From: CAZRHR01 sp964578885 | Lineage (GTDB): Bacteria > Bacteroidota > Bacteroidia > CAIKAF01 | Direction: 5' to 3' | DNA: 64,000 nt | Assembly (NCBI GenBank): GCA_964578885.1 | Contig: CAZOEO010000004.1 | Span: 124,001-188,000, forward strand | Shown here: piece by piece, positions 8,364 through 16,149 of the stretch | Numbering within the stretch: the stretch's first letter is position 1 | How the letters are laid out: every line of letters begins with the position of its first letter | Notes under the pieces: model-generated | The model's input: the letters and a program-made list of their open reading frames with translations, nothing else | The model's database searches: none | Told to the model about the DNA's origin: nothing | Program-made: the position numbers and the translations under genes

Positions 8364-9185
8364 ATGAGCGGATTGTTAAAAGGAAAAAAAGGAATTATCA
8401 CCGGCGCATTAGATGAAAATTCAATTGCGTGGCAGGTGGCTCTCAAGTGTAAGGCTGAGGGAGCTTCCATCGTATTGTCCAATGCACCCGTTGCTTTGCG
8501 CATGGGTAAAATCAATGAATTGGCTACACAAACCGATGCTATTGTAGTTGGCGCGGATGCTACTTTGACAGAAGATTGGGAAAAGTTGTTTCAAACTTCT
8601 ATGGATCATTTTGGTGGTCCAGTAGATTTTGTGCTTCATTCCATCGGTATGTCTCCGAATGTTCGGAAAGGGAGGGCTTACACGGATTTGAATTATGATT
8701 GGTATTTAAAGAGTTTGGATATTTCGGCAGTGAGCTTTCACAAGATGTTGCAAACTGCCTACAAAATGGACGCGATGGCTGAATGGGGTTCAGTTTTAGG
8801 ACTCTCCTATATTGCGGCGCAGCGGACTTTTCCAGATTATTCTGACATGGCTGAAGCAAAAGCCATTTTAGAAGGTATTGCCCGGAGCTTTGGTTATCAT
8901 TATGGCGTGAAGAACAAAGTGAGGGTGAATACCATCAGTCAAAGCCCAACGAAAACAACCGCAGGTACAGGCGTGGGAGGCTTTGATGCCTTTTTCGATT
9001 ATGCGAATCGCATGTCGCCCCTTGGAAATGCAGATGCTGCTGCTTGTGCCGATTACTGTATCAGTCTTTTCTCTGACTATACCCGCATGGTTACCATGCA
9101 AAACTTATATCATGATGGAGGATTTTCTTCCATGGGCATAAGTGCCGATTTAATGCAAAAAATGAATAATCAACAAAATCCATGA
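8364..9185 (+). CDS. fabI: Enoyl-[acyl-carrier-protein] reductase (NADH) FabI
   Basis: Performs the last reduction of each fatty-acid elongation cycle. It is an atypical short-chain dehydrogenase: KGKKGIITGALDENSIAW is the FabI nucleotide-binding start, and the catalytic pair sits in FPDYSDMAEAK (Y159, K166 from this start) with a further conserved Tyr in LSYIAAQR. VRVNTISQSPTKTTAG and MVTMQNLYHDGGFSSMG are typical of the Bacteroidota branch. I chose ATG 8364; a TTG at 8340 would add eight residues not found in the family. The next gene starts inside its stop codon (ATGA overlap). Confidence 0.95.
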   Translation: MSGLLKGKKGIITGALDENSIAWQVALKCKAEGASIVLSNAPVALRMGKINELATQTDAIVVGADATLTEDWEKLFQTSMDHFGGPVDFVLHSIGMSPNVRKGRAYTDLNYDWYLKSLDISAVSFHKMLQTAYKMDAMAEWGSVLGLSYIAAQRTFPDYSDMAEAKAILEGIARSFGYHYGVKNKVRVNTISQSPTKTTAGTGVGGFDAFFDYANRMSPLGNADAAACADYCISLFSDYTRMVTMQNLYHDGGFSSMGISADLMQKMNNQQNP

Positions 9186-9766
9186 GACATTTATTATTGT
9201 CTGCTGCCGCAGGACTATTACTTTTCACCACTTCTTGCTCATCAGATCGCGAGGAATTTAAAGTGACATTTACTGTTACACAAGGAATTAAAAGAGATTC
9301 AAGTGCCGCCAATAAAGATTATTTAGTGGCTATTTCACATGCTACGTTTATGGATTCGGTTCGTGCAGCGGCGGGATCTCTTCAGTTTTCCCCTGAAGAA
9401 GTACGTGGATTTTTTATTGAGTACGCAGGCATTCAATCTGTGACGCCAGACACGGGTTTGTGGTTGGTTCGCAAATCCTTTTTGGAGATTTATCCAGAAA
9501 ACACACAAAAGTTCTGGGTTGCTTTCAACGAAAAAATGCCTGGAGGATCAGGAGAGACCGGTACGCCAAATTTTTATCCTGAAGGGTTGGTCGACTCTGT
9601 AGTTTTGAATTTAAATCATTTGGATTTGAAACAGCCTGTGTTTGGGGATTCTGCTAAGTTTCTTATTAGAACGAATGTATCTAATCCTATTGCCACAGCA
9701 GGACTTTCTGGTGATTCTCTTTATTACCAATATCGTTTCGTTTTTGGTTGCTACATTCAGAGATAA
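9182..9766 (+). CDS. Small lipoprotein of unknown function
   Basis: Predicted lipoprotein: hydrophobic signal and lipobox FTTSC, with C19 as the lipidated residue. The 175-residue mature part is beta-rich, with no family I recognise. It starts in the fabI stop codon (4-base overlap) and is followed by a strong terminator, so it is the last gene of the bamD-fabI cluster. The tight coupling to fabI hints at an envelope or lipid role, which is inference only. Confidence 0.7.
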   Translation: MRHLLLSAAAGLLLFTTSCSSDREEFKVTFTVTQGIKRDSSAANKDYLVAISHATFMDSVRAAAGSLQFSPEEVRGFFIEYAGIQSVTPDTGLWLVRKSFLEIYPENTQKFWVAFNEKMPGGSGETGTPNFYPEGLVDSVVLNLNHLDLKQPVFGDSAKFLIRTNVSNPIATAGLSGDSLYYQYRFVFGCYIQR

Positions 9767-9785
9767 ATGAATGTTTGAATATTTG

Positions 9786-9817
9786 AATCGCCCCGTATTT
9801 ATGGGGCGATTTTTTTG
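9786..9817 (+). terminator. Intrinsic terminator after the fabI-lipoprotein unit
   Basis: AATCGCCCC (9786-9794) pairs perfectly with GGGGCGATT (9803-9811) around an 8-base loop and runs into seven T bases. Confidence 0.9.
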
Positions 9818-9833
9818 TTTTAAGGGATGATGT

Positions 9834-10074
9834 TGATTCGTTTTTAACCGATTATAATCGTTTATATCCGTTTAAATACCGATTTAGGTCGTGAAAAATG
9901 ATTAGCTTGTAGCATGGGGCGGAGGAGTGGTGGACCCCGGGGGGATTTTTGTCAACCTGCTAAAAAAGAGTTACTTACATTATTTATCTCCTCTTTAATC
10001 CTTCCCTAACCAAACATTCCCTCCCATCCTTAATCCCGATCGTTTTAATTCTTCCGATGGTTTCCGCCTTCCTT
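9834..10074 (+). repeat. Dispersed repeat, copy A (241 bp)
   Basis: Identical to 10198-10438 except for one base near the left end. The left part carries the 12-bp palindrome CGATTATAATCG and AT-rich segments punctuated by CCG about every 11 bases. The centre has TAGCTTGT, then TGGGG (9915-9919) that can pair with CCCCG (9935-9939) around the loop containing GGAGGAGTGGTGG (9921-9933). The right part is T/C-rich. The core is related, in inverted orientation, to the repeats at 59641 and 60102. No convincing reading frame. Confidence 0.9.
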
Positions 10075-10197
10075 TGGCTGGGGGTACCGCACATTTGGAT
10101 GAGGAACAAGTTCGTTTTAGTGCACCACTGGCCTGCTTTAATTCATGAAAATGTTTGAATATCTGGTTTTTATGCGTCATGAAGTTACGTGGAAGTC
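10075..10197. other. Unique spacer between repeat copies A and B
   Basis: 123 bases not shared by the two repeat copies. No gene seen. Confidence 0.5.
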
Positions 10198-10438
10198 TGA
10201 TCCGTTTTTAACCGATTATAATCGTTTATATCCGTTTAAATACCGATTTAGGTCGTGAAAAATGATTAGCTTGTAGCATGGGGCGGAGGAGTGGTGGACC
10301 CCGGGGGGATTTTTGTCAACCTGCTAAAAAAGAGTTACTTACATTATTTATCTCCTCTTTAATCCTTCCCTAACCAAACATTCCCTCCCATCCTTAATCC
10401 CGATCGTTTTAATTCTTCCGATGGTTTCCGCCTTCCTT
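10198..10438 (+). repeat. Dispersed repeat, copy B (241 bp)
   Basis: Second copy of the element at 9834, offset by 364 bases and in the same orientation, with one mismatch (C at 10202 for T). The GG-rich loop is at 10285-10297. Near-perfect identity means either recent duplication or gene conversion between the copies. Confidence 0.9.
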
Positions 10439-10683
10439 CGTTTGAGGTAACTTTCTCAAATCCCTCTTCACCCGTTCTCAAACTTGCTCCATAGCATTTG
10501 AATGACCTTGTTGTTCACACCGACATGCATCCTGGATCCGATAGAATTTCTCTTTTTTTGATGAAACTTAAATTATTTTCTTAAACAAAATGTATACATT
10601 ACTTAAGATTAGTTTCTTTTCAGAAGAATAGCCAACACCTCCTCAATTGTACTGCAAACACTTTTGTATCCTGTTGATAATCA
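10439..10683. other. Intergenic region upstream of a lipoprotein gene
   Basis: AT-rich, about 245 bases. It would carry the promoter of the gene at 10684, but no exact TAnnTTTG was found. Nothing else recognised. Confidence 0.4.
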
Positions 10684-11790
10684 ATGACAATGAACTGTAA
10701 TCCTCTTTGTGAGAAATCCAGGCAGACTATCACGCTCAATTGGGCTTGGCTTGGGTGCTGGTGTCTTGTTTTGATTGGATTGTTTGGCTGCAAGCAGCAT
10801 GCAGATGGGAATGGGGCTTCAATAACCCAAACTGAGTCCGCGAAAACGATAGTTTCCGAACGAGAGTTGGAGGAATTACTTGATGCTGTTGGAAAACTTC
10901 AACCCCAAATATGGGTTAATGACCTCTCAAGAATGGTGGATTCTACCTTCATGAATCAGACCAATCTAAATCATACCGTTTCTACATCTGACTTTGAGGC
11001 GCTTAAAGTAGCATTACAGTCAAATAAAATCAGCTATGAATTGGCGGAAACCATTTTCCCCAATCTTCATGTAGCTGCACTGGATCCAGATTACCCGCAA
11101 GAAAGGAAAATACATATTCAGTTGTACTCCTTTGATAAAGAGAAATCTGATTTCAAGCACTTTGCCATTGCGATTGGCCAGGATATTGTGTCACAAAACC
11201 TGCTCTATTTTTTCCATGAAAACAAGGTCATTGCCTGTCATGATATTTATCATCGCTATGGACTTGAAATCCAGCATTTCAGGAATGAATTGAACGAAAC
11301 CATCGTCTATTATAAGGTCAATTTTGAAAGTGGAACGGGGATCTGGTGGCACCAATTCAACTTCTACCGGTACGAAAATGATGAGTTGAAACCTGCCCTC
11401 ACGGAGCTTCAAAATATCAATCAACAGTTTCCATGGAACTTACGAGCGTTTTGGATTGAATCGACCATTTTGTCTTCAAATCCATTGACTTTTAAGTTTG
11501 TATTTAATAATCAATTTACCGATAGCCTGGGGAATCCGATGGATTTTATCAATGATTCTACCATGGTTACCTATTATTTCAACCGAACAACTAAGATGTA
11601 TGAGCCTGATTTTAAGGATGATAAATTGAGTAGGATGAAGTTGTTGACATACTATCTGGCGGACAATGAATTATTATTTGTCAACGTATATTACGATGTG
11701 TTTAAAAAGGCTTTAAAAAGTCAAAATCGTTTGTTAAAACAAGCGGTACTCAACTATCTGGCGGAATTGAAACGGACGCAAAACGGATGA
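10684..11790 (+). CDS. Hypothetical lipoprotein
   Basis: A 368-residue protein with a hydrophobic segment ending in LIGLFGC (C36), so probably a lipoprotein with a longer than usual signal region; a start further inside is possible. The mature part is rich in aromatic residues and beta-strand sequence (GTGIWWHQFNFYRYE; TMVTYYFNRTTKMYEPDF) with no recognised domain. It is alone between the repeat locus and pafA and its codon composition is AT-richer than its neighbours. Confidence 0.65.
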   Translation: MTMNCNPLCEKSRQTITLNWAWLGCWCLVLIGLFGCKQHADGNGASITQTESAKTIVSERELEELLDAVGKLQPQIWVNDLSRMVDSTFMNQTNLNHTVSTSDFEALKVALQSNKISYELAETIFPNLHVAALDPDYPQERKIHIQLYSFDKEKSDFKHFAIAIGQDIVSQNLLYFFHENKVIACHDIYHRYGLEIQHFRNELNETIVYYKVNFESGTGIWWHQFNFYRYENDELKPALTELQNINQQFPWNLRAFWIESTILSSNPLTFKFVFNNQFTDSLGNPMDFINDSTMVTYYFNRTTKMYEPDFKDDKLSRMKLLTYYLADNELLFVNVYYDVFKKALKSQNRLLKQAVLNYLAELKRTQNG

Positions 11791-11908
11791 TGTGCATGTG
11801 GCCAGGGCATGAATAGTGCCGGAAGTCTCTTTTCGACATGGACTGATGATTTGCAGAATGCACAATCCATTTTTAGCACTTCCTGACCTCCCTTCCATCT
11901 TGTTTCCT

Positions 11909-11916
11909 TACTTTTG
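11909..11916 (+). promoter_or_regulatory. TAnnTTTG promoter element of pafA
   Basis: TACTTTTG is an exact match, 15 bases before the ATG at 11932. It argues against the alternative TTG start at 11914, which lies inside this element. Confidence 0.6.
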
Positions 11917-11931
11917 AAGAAATCCTCGGGA

Positions 11932-13572
11932 ATGAAGTATAAAAACTCTTGGTTATTTCTTTTTGCTTGGTGCCTTACCTTGGGATCCTGGTCCCAGGAA
12001 GCACCCAAACTGGTGGTGGTCATGGTGGTAGATCAAATGCGGGCAGATTATCTTGACCGCTTTTTACCGATTTTCTCTCCTTATGGATTCAAGCGATTGA
12101 TAAACAGTGGTTTCTCGTATAGAAATACCAAATATTCCTACATACCCACTTATACCGGCCCCGGGCATGCGTCCATTTCCACAGGAAGCATTCCCGCTGT
12201 GCATGGAATTGTAGCCAACGATTGGTGGGATAAAAAGGAAAATCGAGAAGTGTATTGTGTAGAAGATCCTCGAGCCAAAGCAGTGGGTTTGCAGGTGGCA
12301 GCGGGGAAAATGTCACCTCATCGACTTTTGGCCACAACGCTGGGACATCAGGTGAAATTATTTCTTCCAGGGTCCAAATCTCTTGCCATTGCGCTGAAAG
12401 ATAGAGCCGCTATTTTATCTGCCGGGCATCATGCCGATGGCGTCTATTGGATGGAAGATTCTCTGGGGCATTTTATTACCTCTGATTTTTACGCAAAACA
12501 GCTTCCTGCATGGGTTTCACAATTTAATGCAGCCCGATATGCCGATTTGGCCTTAAAGGAAGATTGGGCATTGTTGCTTCCTGCAGAAGAATATGCTAAA
12601 GTGGGTTGCGAGCCGGACGATAGTCCTTATGAGTCGGTTTTTAAAGGTGAAACAAAACCTGTCTTTCCACACCGTATCTCGCAAATTCGGAAAAATTACA
12701 ATGCCGGTTTACTTAAATCTCTGCCAGCTGGAAACACTTTGACTTTAAAAATGGCCCAAGCAGCCATTGTTGGAGAATCTTTGGGTAATCGTGGTGTAAC
12801 GGACCTTTTGACCATTAGTTTTTCCCCCACTGATTACCTCGGACATAAAATGGGAATCCGGTCAGTGGAATTGGCGGATATGTACGCTAGACTCGATCGC
12901 GAACTTGGGAATTTTTTCCAGTTTTTAGACCAGCAAATTGGCGCCAACGCATGGACATTGGTACTCACTGCAGATCATGGCGCGGCTGAAAATCCGGGAT
13001 TTATGGCTTCGCAAGGGGTTCCTGCAGACGCCATAGGTGATAAATGGGTCGAATCATTTAATAAGTATTACGCGGAGCGTCTTGGTATCCGCCCCATTCG
13101 CTATTTCAATAATCTGCAAGTTCATTTCGATGAGGCGCAACTCAATTATACGGGCATTCGTGCCGATGATGTAAAAGAGAAGGTTTTCCAATATGTAGCT
13201 GCTTTACCCTTTGTAGCCCATGTATATACTGCTGCTGAAGTACGGGTTCCGGGAAGTGGTTTGCCCTGGCTTACTATGTTGGCGCGTGCTTATTTTCCCG
13301 CAAGATCCGGTGACTTATTTTTAATCCCTTCTCCGGGTTTTATCGAAATGGCATGGCAAAAAACGGGAACTTCTCATGGAGCGGCCTATCCTTTCGATAC
13401 CAAAGTGCCTTTTTTGCTGTATGGCGTTGGTGTAAATCCGGGAGAAAGTTATACGGCTTGCGGCGTAGAAGACATCGCCGTGACATTGGCTGAAATGTTG
13501 CGCATCGGATGGCCCAATGGAGCAGTCGGTTTGCCTCGGATGGAGCATTGGCAAAAACCGGAAACGCGTTAA
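11932..13572 (+). CDS. pafA: PafA-type alkaline phosphatase
   Basis: Secreted phosphate monoesterase of the alkaline phosphatase superfamily that releases phosphate from organic esters in the periplasm. Signal peptide MKYKNSWLFLFAWCLTLGSWSQ. Metal and active-site motifs are in order: VVMVVDQMRADY (metal Asp), IPTYTGPGHAS with the nucleophile Thr (T75 from this start), FSPTDYLGHKMG, LTADHGAAE and GTSHGA. Using Thr in place of Ser is a PafA trait. The total of 546 residues is typical. It is followed within 27 bases by an envelope protein gene. Confidence 0.88.
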   Translation: MKYKNSWLFLFAWCLTLGSWSQEAPKLVVVMVVDQMRADYLDRFLPIFSPYGFKRLINSGFSYRNTKYSYIPTYTGPGHASISTGSIPAVHGIVANDWWDKKENREVYCVEDPRAKAVGLQVAAGKMSPHRLLATTLGHQVKLFLPGSKSLAIALKDRAAILSAGHHADGVYWMEDSLGHFITSDFYAKQLPAWVSQFNAARYADLALKEDWALLLPAEEYAKVGCEPDDSPYESVFKGETKPVFPHRISQIRKNYNAGLLKSLPAGNTLTLKMAQAAIVGESLGNRGVTDLLTISFSPTDYLGHKMGIRSVELADMYARLDRELGNFFQFLDQQIGANAWTLVLTADHGAAENPGFMASQGVPADAIGDKWVESFNKYYAERLGIRPIRYFNNLQVHFDEAQLNYTGIRADDVKEKVFQYVAALPFVAHVYTAAEVRVPGSGLPWLTMLARAYFPARSGDLFLIPSPGFIEMAWQKTGTSHGAAYPFDTKVPFLLYGVGVNPGESYTACGVEDIAVTLAEMLRIGWPNGAVGLPRMEHWQKPETR

Positions 13573-13598
13573 TTTGTTTTACCCGAAACCATTCGCAT

Positions 13599-14300
13599 AT
13601 GAAAAGAATCGTATTCGGCCTCATGGCCATCTTGGGTGTTTCAACTTTGATGGGGCAGGGAAGATATACGGGTGCCGCCGGGTATTTTAACTTGGGCATG
13701 GCGGTACCTCAAGGTTTACCGATCGGTGATTTTTTGCCTATGAATTTTCCTGAACCTGGTGCACCCGCAGCCACTTTTGGAGGTTCCGGATATTTTATGG
13801 TCGGACGGTGGATTCTTGGTGGAGAAGGGAGTTCCTCCTTAGAAAATACTTCAAGCCGGGATACCTTAACCGCCTCAAGAAGCTGGGGAAATGGCTATTT
13901 TTCTTTAGGTTACGCAGTAGTTAATAAAGAACGTTGGAAAGTATTTCCCATGCTGGGAGTGGGTTCGGTCACGCATAAAATTCGAATCAGAGACAATCGA
14001 CCAGTGGATTTTATCGATGTGGCTCAAGCCCCAAAACCGTACGAAGTAAATTATCAACGCACCGACTTTTCGTTGGCTTTAACGCTTGGTATAGATTATA
14101 TTTTATCCAAAACCAAAGTAAATCCCGGTGGCTGGATGTTGGGCCTGCGGCTTGGTTATTATACCGGATTCGGACATAACCGATGGGATGTGTCCGGGAA
14201 TGCTTTAACAAATGGGCCTTCTATGGTTCCTCATGGCTTCATGGCCCAGTTGGTGATTGGCGGCGGCGGCTTTACGCCCATGAAGAAAAAAGGAGAATAA
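13599..14300 (+). CDS. Putative outer-membrane beta-barrel protein
   Basis: A 233-residue protein with an N-terminal signal (MKRIVFGLMAILGVSTLMGQ) and alternating aromatic/glycine strands (GYFMVGRWILGGEG, GNGYFSLGYAVV, GGWMLGLRLGYYTGFGH) as in small porin-like barrels. No family recognised. I chose ATG 13599 as the start of the signal peptide; an earlier in-frame ATG at 13509 would run into pafA. It lies between pafA and the cyclase, probably cotranscribed with both. Confidence 0.65.
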   Translation: MKRIVFGLMAILGVSTLMGQGRYTGAAGYFNLGMAVPQGLPIGDFLPMNFPEPGAPAATFGGSGYFMVGRWILGGEGSSSLENTSSRDTLTASRSWGNGYFSLGYAVVNKERWKVFPMLGVGSVTHKIRIRDNRPVDFIDVAQAPKPYEVNYQRTDFSLALTLGIDYILSKTKVNPGGWMLGLRLGYYTGFGHNRWDVSGNALTNGPSMVPHGFMAQLVIGGGGFTPMKKKGE

Positions 14301-14306
14301 CATCGC

Positions 14307-15539
14307 ATGTGGCCGTCGCAACAACAAGTACCTGAACCAAGCTGGCTCCCTGGTTGGTCCGTTTGGAAACACTGGGGCATCGGCCGAAAAGATGATGCGT
14401 TTCTGAGAATTCAAAAAAGATTACTCACCAGACTCACGCTGTACATCTTACCATTGGCCCTGCTTCAATCTCTTTATCTGGCTTATCTGGATAGGTGGAT
14501 TCCGGCTTTGGTTACTGGAATATATGTACTTGGTTCCGGACTGAATTTATGGTCATTTAAACATCATCAAAGGCTTTCTGGCTTTGCTTTTATCCAAGTC
14601 CTACTTCTTTGGTGGACGCCCTGGATGCTAACCATTGTCCTCGGTGGCGTGGCACAAAGCGGCGGTGTGGTCATGTGGATGATGCTTTGCCCTTTGGTCT
14701 TTTTATGGCAACAACAGCCAAAAACAGCTGGTTATTGGTTGGCTGCCGTGGTGGCTGGCTGGATGTTGCTTCTTCCGCTACTGGCTTGGCTACCGGAAGA
14801 AACGGGTTATGGCATTTGGGAAAAACGGGTATTCTTTTTCCTAAACCTTGGCCTTGTCGCTGGGGTAGTCTTTTTGGTGTTGGAATACTTTATCCTGAGG
14901 TCTATGCAGTTGCAAATGGCTAGCGACCAACTGCTGTTCAATTTGTTGCCTGCAACTATTGCGGAAAAACTGCGCCGAAAAGGACGGGTTCCCGTAAGGT
15001 CTTATCCGGACGCCACAGTTCTGTTTGCTGATTTAGAGGGTTTTACTGAACTCAGCAGGAAAGTCTCCGCCTCCGATTTGGTGGCATGGTTAGATCGACT
15101 TTTTACCCATTTAGATGATCTTTGTGAAGCACATGGCGTCGAAAAAATTAAAACCATCGGCGACAACTATATGGTAGCTTCGGGAATTCCTCAAACCTGC
15201 GCCAATCACGCACAACGCGCCTGGGATTTTGCTTTATCCGTTCAGGCTTTTGCGCAAAACGTAAAAATGCCAGACGGGAAACCTGTGCGCTTCCGAATTG
15301 GAATCCATAGTGGGCCAGTGATTGCTGGAGTAATCGGACGGAAAAAATTTCTCTACGATGTCTGGGGCGAAACGGTGAACGTGGCAGCAAGATTAGAACA
15401 AAATGCCCAGGTAAATGAAATCTGGATGACGGAAACGGCTTTTGGGGCTTTAAAACAAAAACCAACGACCGGAAAATGGCAATCCATTGATCTGAAAGGA
15501 GTAGGAGAGTGCAACGTTTGGACATTCGCCTGCACTTAA
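14307..15539 (+). CDS. Membrane-anchored class III adenylate cyclase
   Basis: Makes cyclic AMP from ATP. The N-terminal half (about 40-200) has five or six hydrophobic spans; a short linker (FNLLPATIAEKLRRKG) of the kind seen in cyclases leads to the catalytic domain (about 232-400). Metal-binding Asp residues are D242 (LFADLEGFT) and D286 (KTIGDNYMV). The base-selecting pair is K282 and D351 (LYDVWGETVN), which favours ATP over GTP, and N358 and R362 form the transition-state pair. All catalytic positions are intact, so it should be active. The signal sensed by the membrane part is unknown. It starts six bases after the barrel-like gene. Confidence 0.88.
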   Translation: MWPSQQQVPEPSWLPGWSVWKHWGIGRKDDAFLRIQKRLLTRLTLYILPLALLQSLYLAYLDRWIPALVTGIYVLGSGLNLWSFKHHQRLSGFAFIQVLLLWWTPWMLTIVLGGVAQSGGVVMWMMLCPLVFLWQQQPKTAGYWLAAVVAGWMLLLPLLAWLPEETGYGIWEKRVFFFLNLGLVAGVVFLVLEYFILRSMQLQMASDQLLFNLLPATIAEKLRRKGRVPVRSYPDATVLFADLEGFTELSRKVSASDLVAWLDRLFTHLDDLCEAHGVEKIKTIGDNYMVASGIPQTCANHAQRAWDFALSVQAFAQNVKMPDGKPVRFRIGIHSGPVIAGVIGRKKFLYDVWGETVNVAARLEQNAQVNEIWMTETAFGALKQKPTTGKWQSIDLKGVGECNVWTFACT

Positions 15540-15781
15540 TTCGCCCATCTTTTGGAAATTGAATGATTTGCTTAAGATTGGTGGGCAACTCATGACCTTG
15601 TTGTTCATGAGGATGGTTTGAGCATCAAATCTTTCTAGCACGAAAGTGATTTTATCATAAATAATAGAGTCAAGTTTGATTATAAAATATCTTGAATATC
15701 AATATTTTACAAATAATAATAAATTTCCGGCACCTTTACACGATAATTTCCAGTAAATTGAAATTGATTCATGCCTTTGCC

Positions 15782-16048
15782 ATGGAAAAGTTTAATCATC
15801 TCCTTTGGAATATAATGTTTCTTGCCACTGCAAGTCTATGGAATGCGGGCTGTGGAAACAATTGTACCCCTTCATCTAACGTAACTTGTACTGAAACACC
15901 GCCCTCAGGTGAACCTTGTGCCGCCTACTTTGAACGTTGGTTTTATCACGATCAAACAAAATCATGCACCCAAATTGGCTACAGCGGCTGCTCTCAGCGT
16001 GGCTTTGCCACGCAACAAGAATGTGAAGCCTGTAAATGTCAGGAATGA
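15782..16048 (+). CDS. Kunitz/BPTI-domain lipoprotein
   Basis: An 88-residue lipoprotein (lipobox LWNAGC, C24) whose mature part is almost entirely one Kunitz-type protease-inhibitor domain. Cys spacing after the first Cys is 9, 15 and 7 residues, against 8, 15 and 7 in BPTI, and RWFYHDQTKSC and YSGC match the core strands. The last loop is shorter and ends in an unusual CEACKC. The P1 residue after the second Cys is Ala, not Lys/Arg, so trypsin would not be the target; an elastase-like protease or a non-inhibitory role is possible. I chose ATG 15782, which starts the lipoprotein signal. Confidence 0.8.
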   Translation: MEKFNHLLWNIMFLATASLWNAGCGNNCTPSSNVTCTETPPSGEPCAAYFERWFYHDQTKSCTQIGYSGCSQRGFATQQECEACKCQE

Positions 16049-16149
16049 TTTTTCAGAATACTTATTGCTGTCCTAAGTGATGTTGACACACCATTCCCTG
16101 GCATTTTAAAATCACGCCTCACATGGTTACTCCGGGAACAAATGCATCA

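Noticed and set aside
9834..10438. CRISPR array
   Set aside because: Only two long copies with one spacer; no short regular repeats and no cas genes.
10503..15608. Shared 16-mer ATGACCTTGTTGTTCA near 10505 and 15591
   Set aside because: One shared 16-mer is about what chance predicts in 64 kb on two strands, and the flanks are unrelated.
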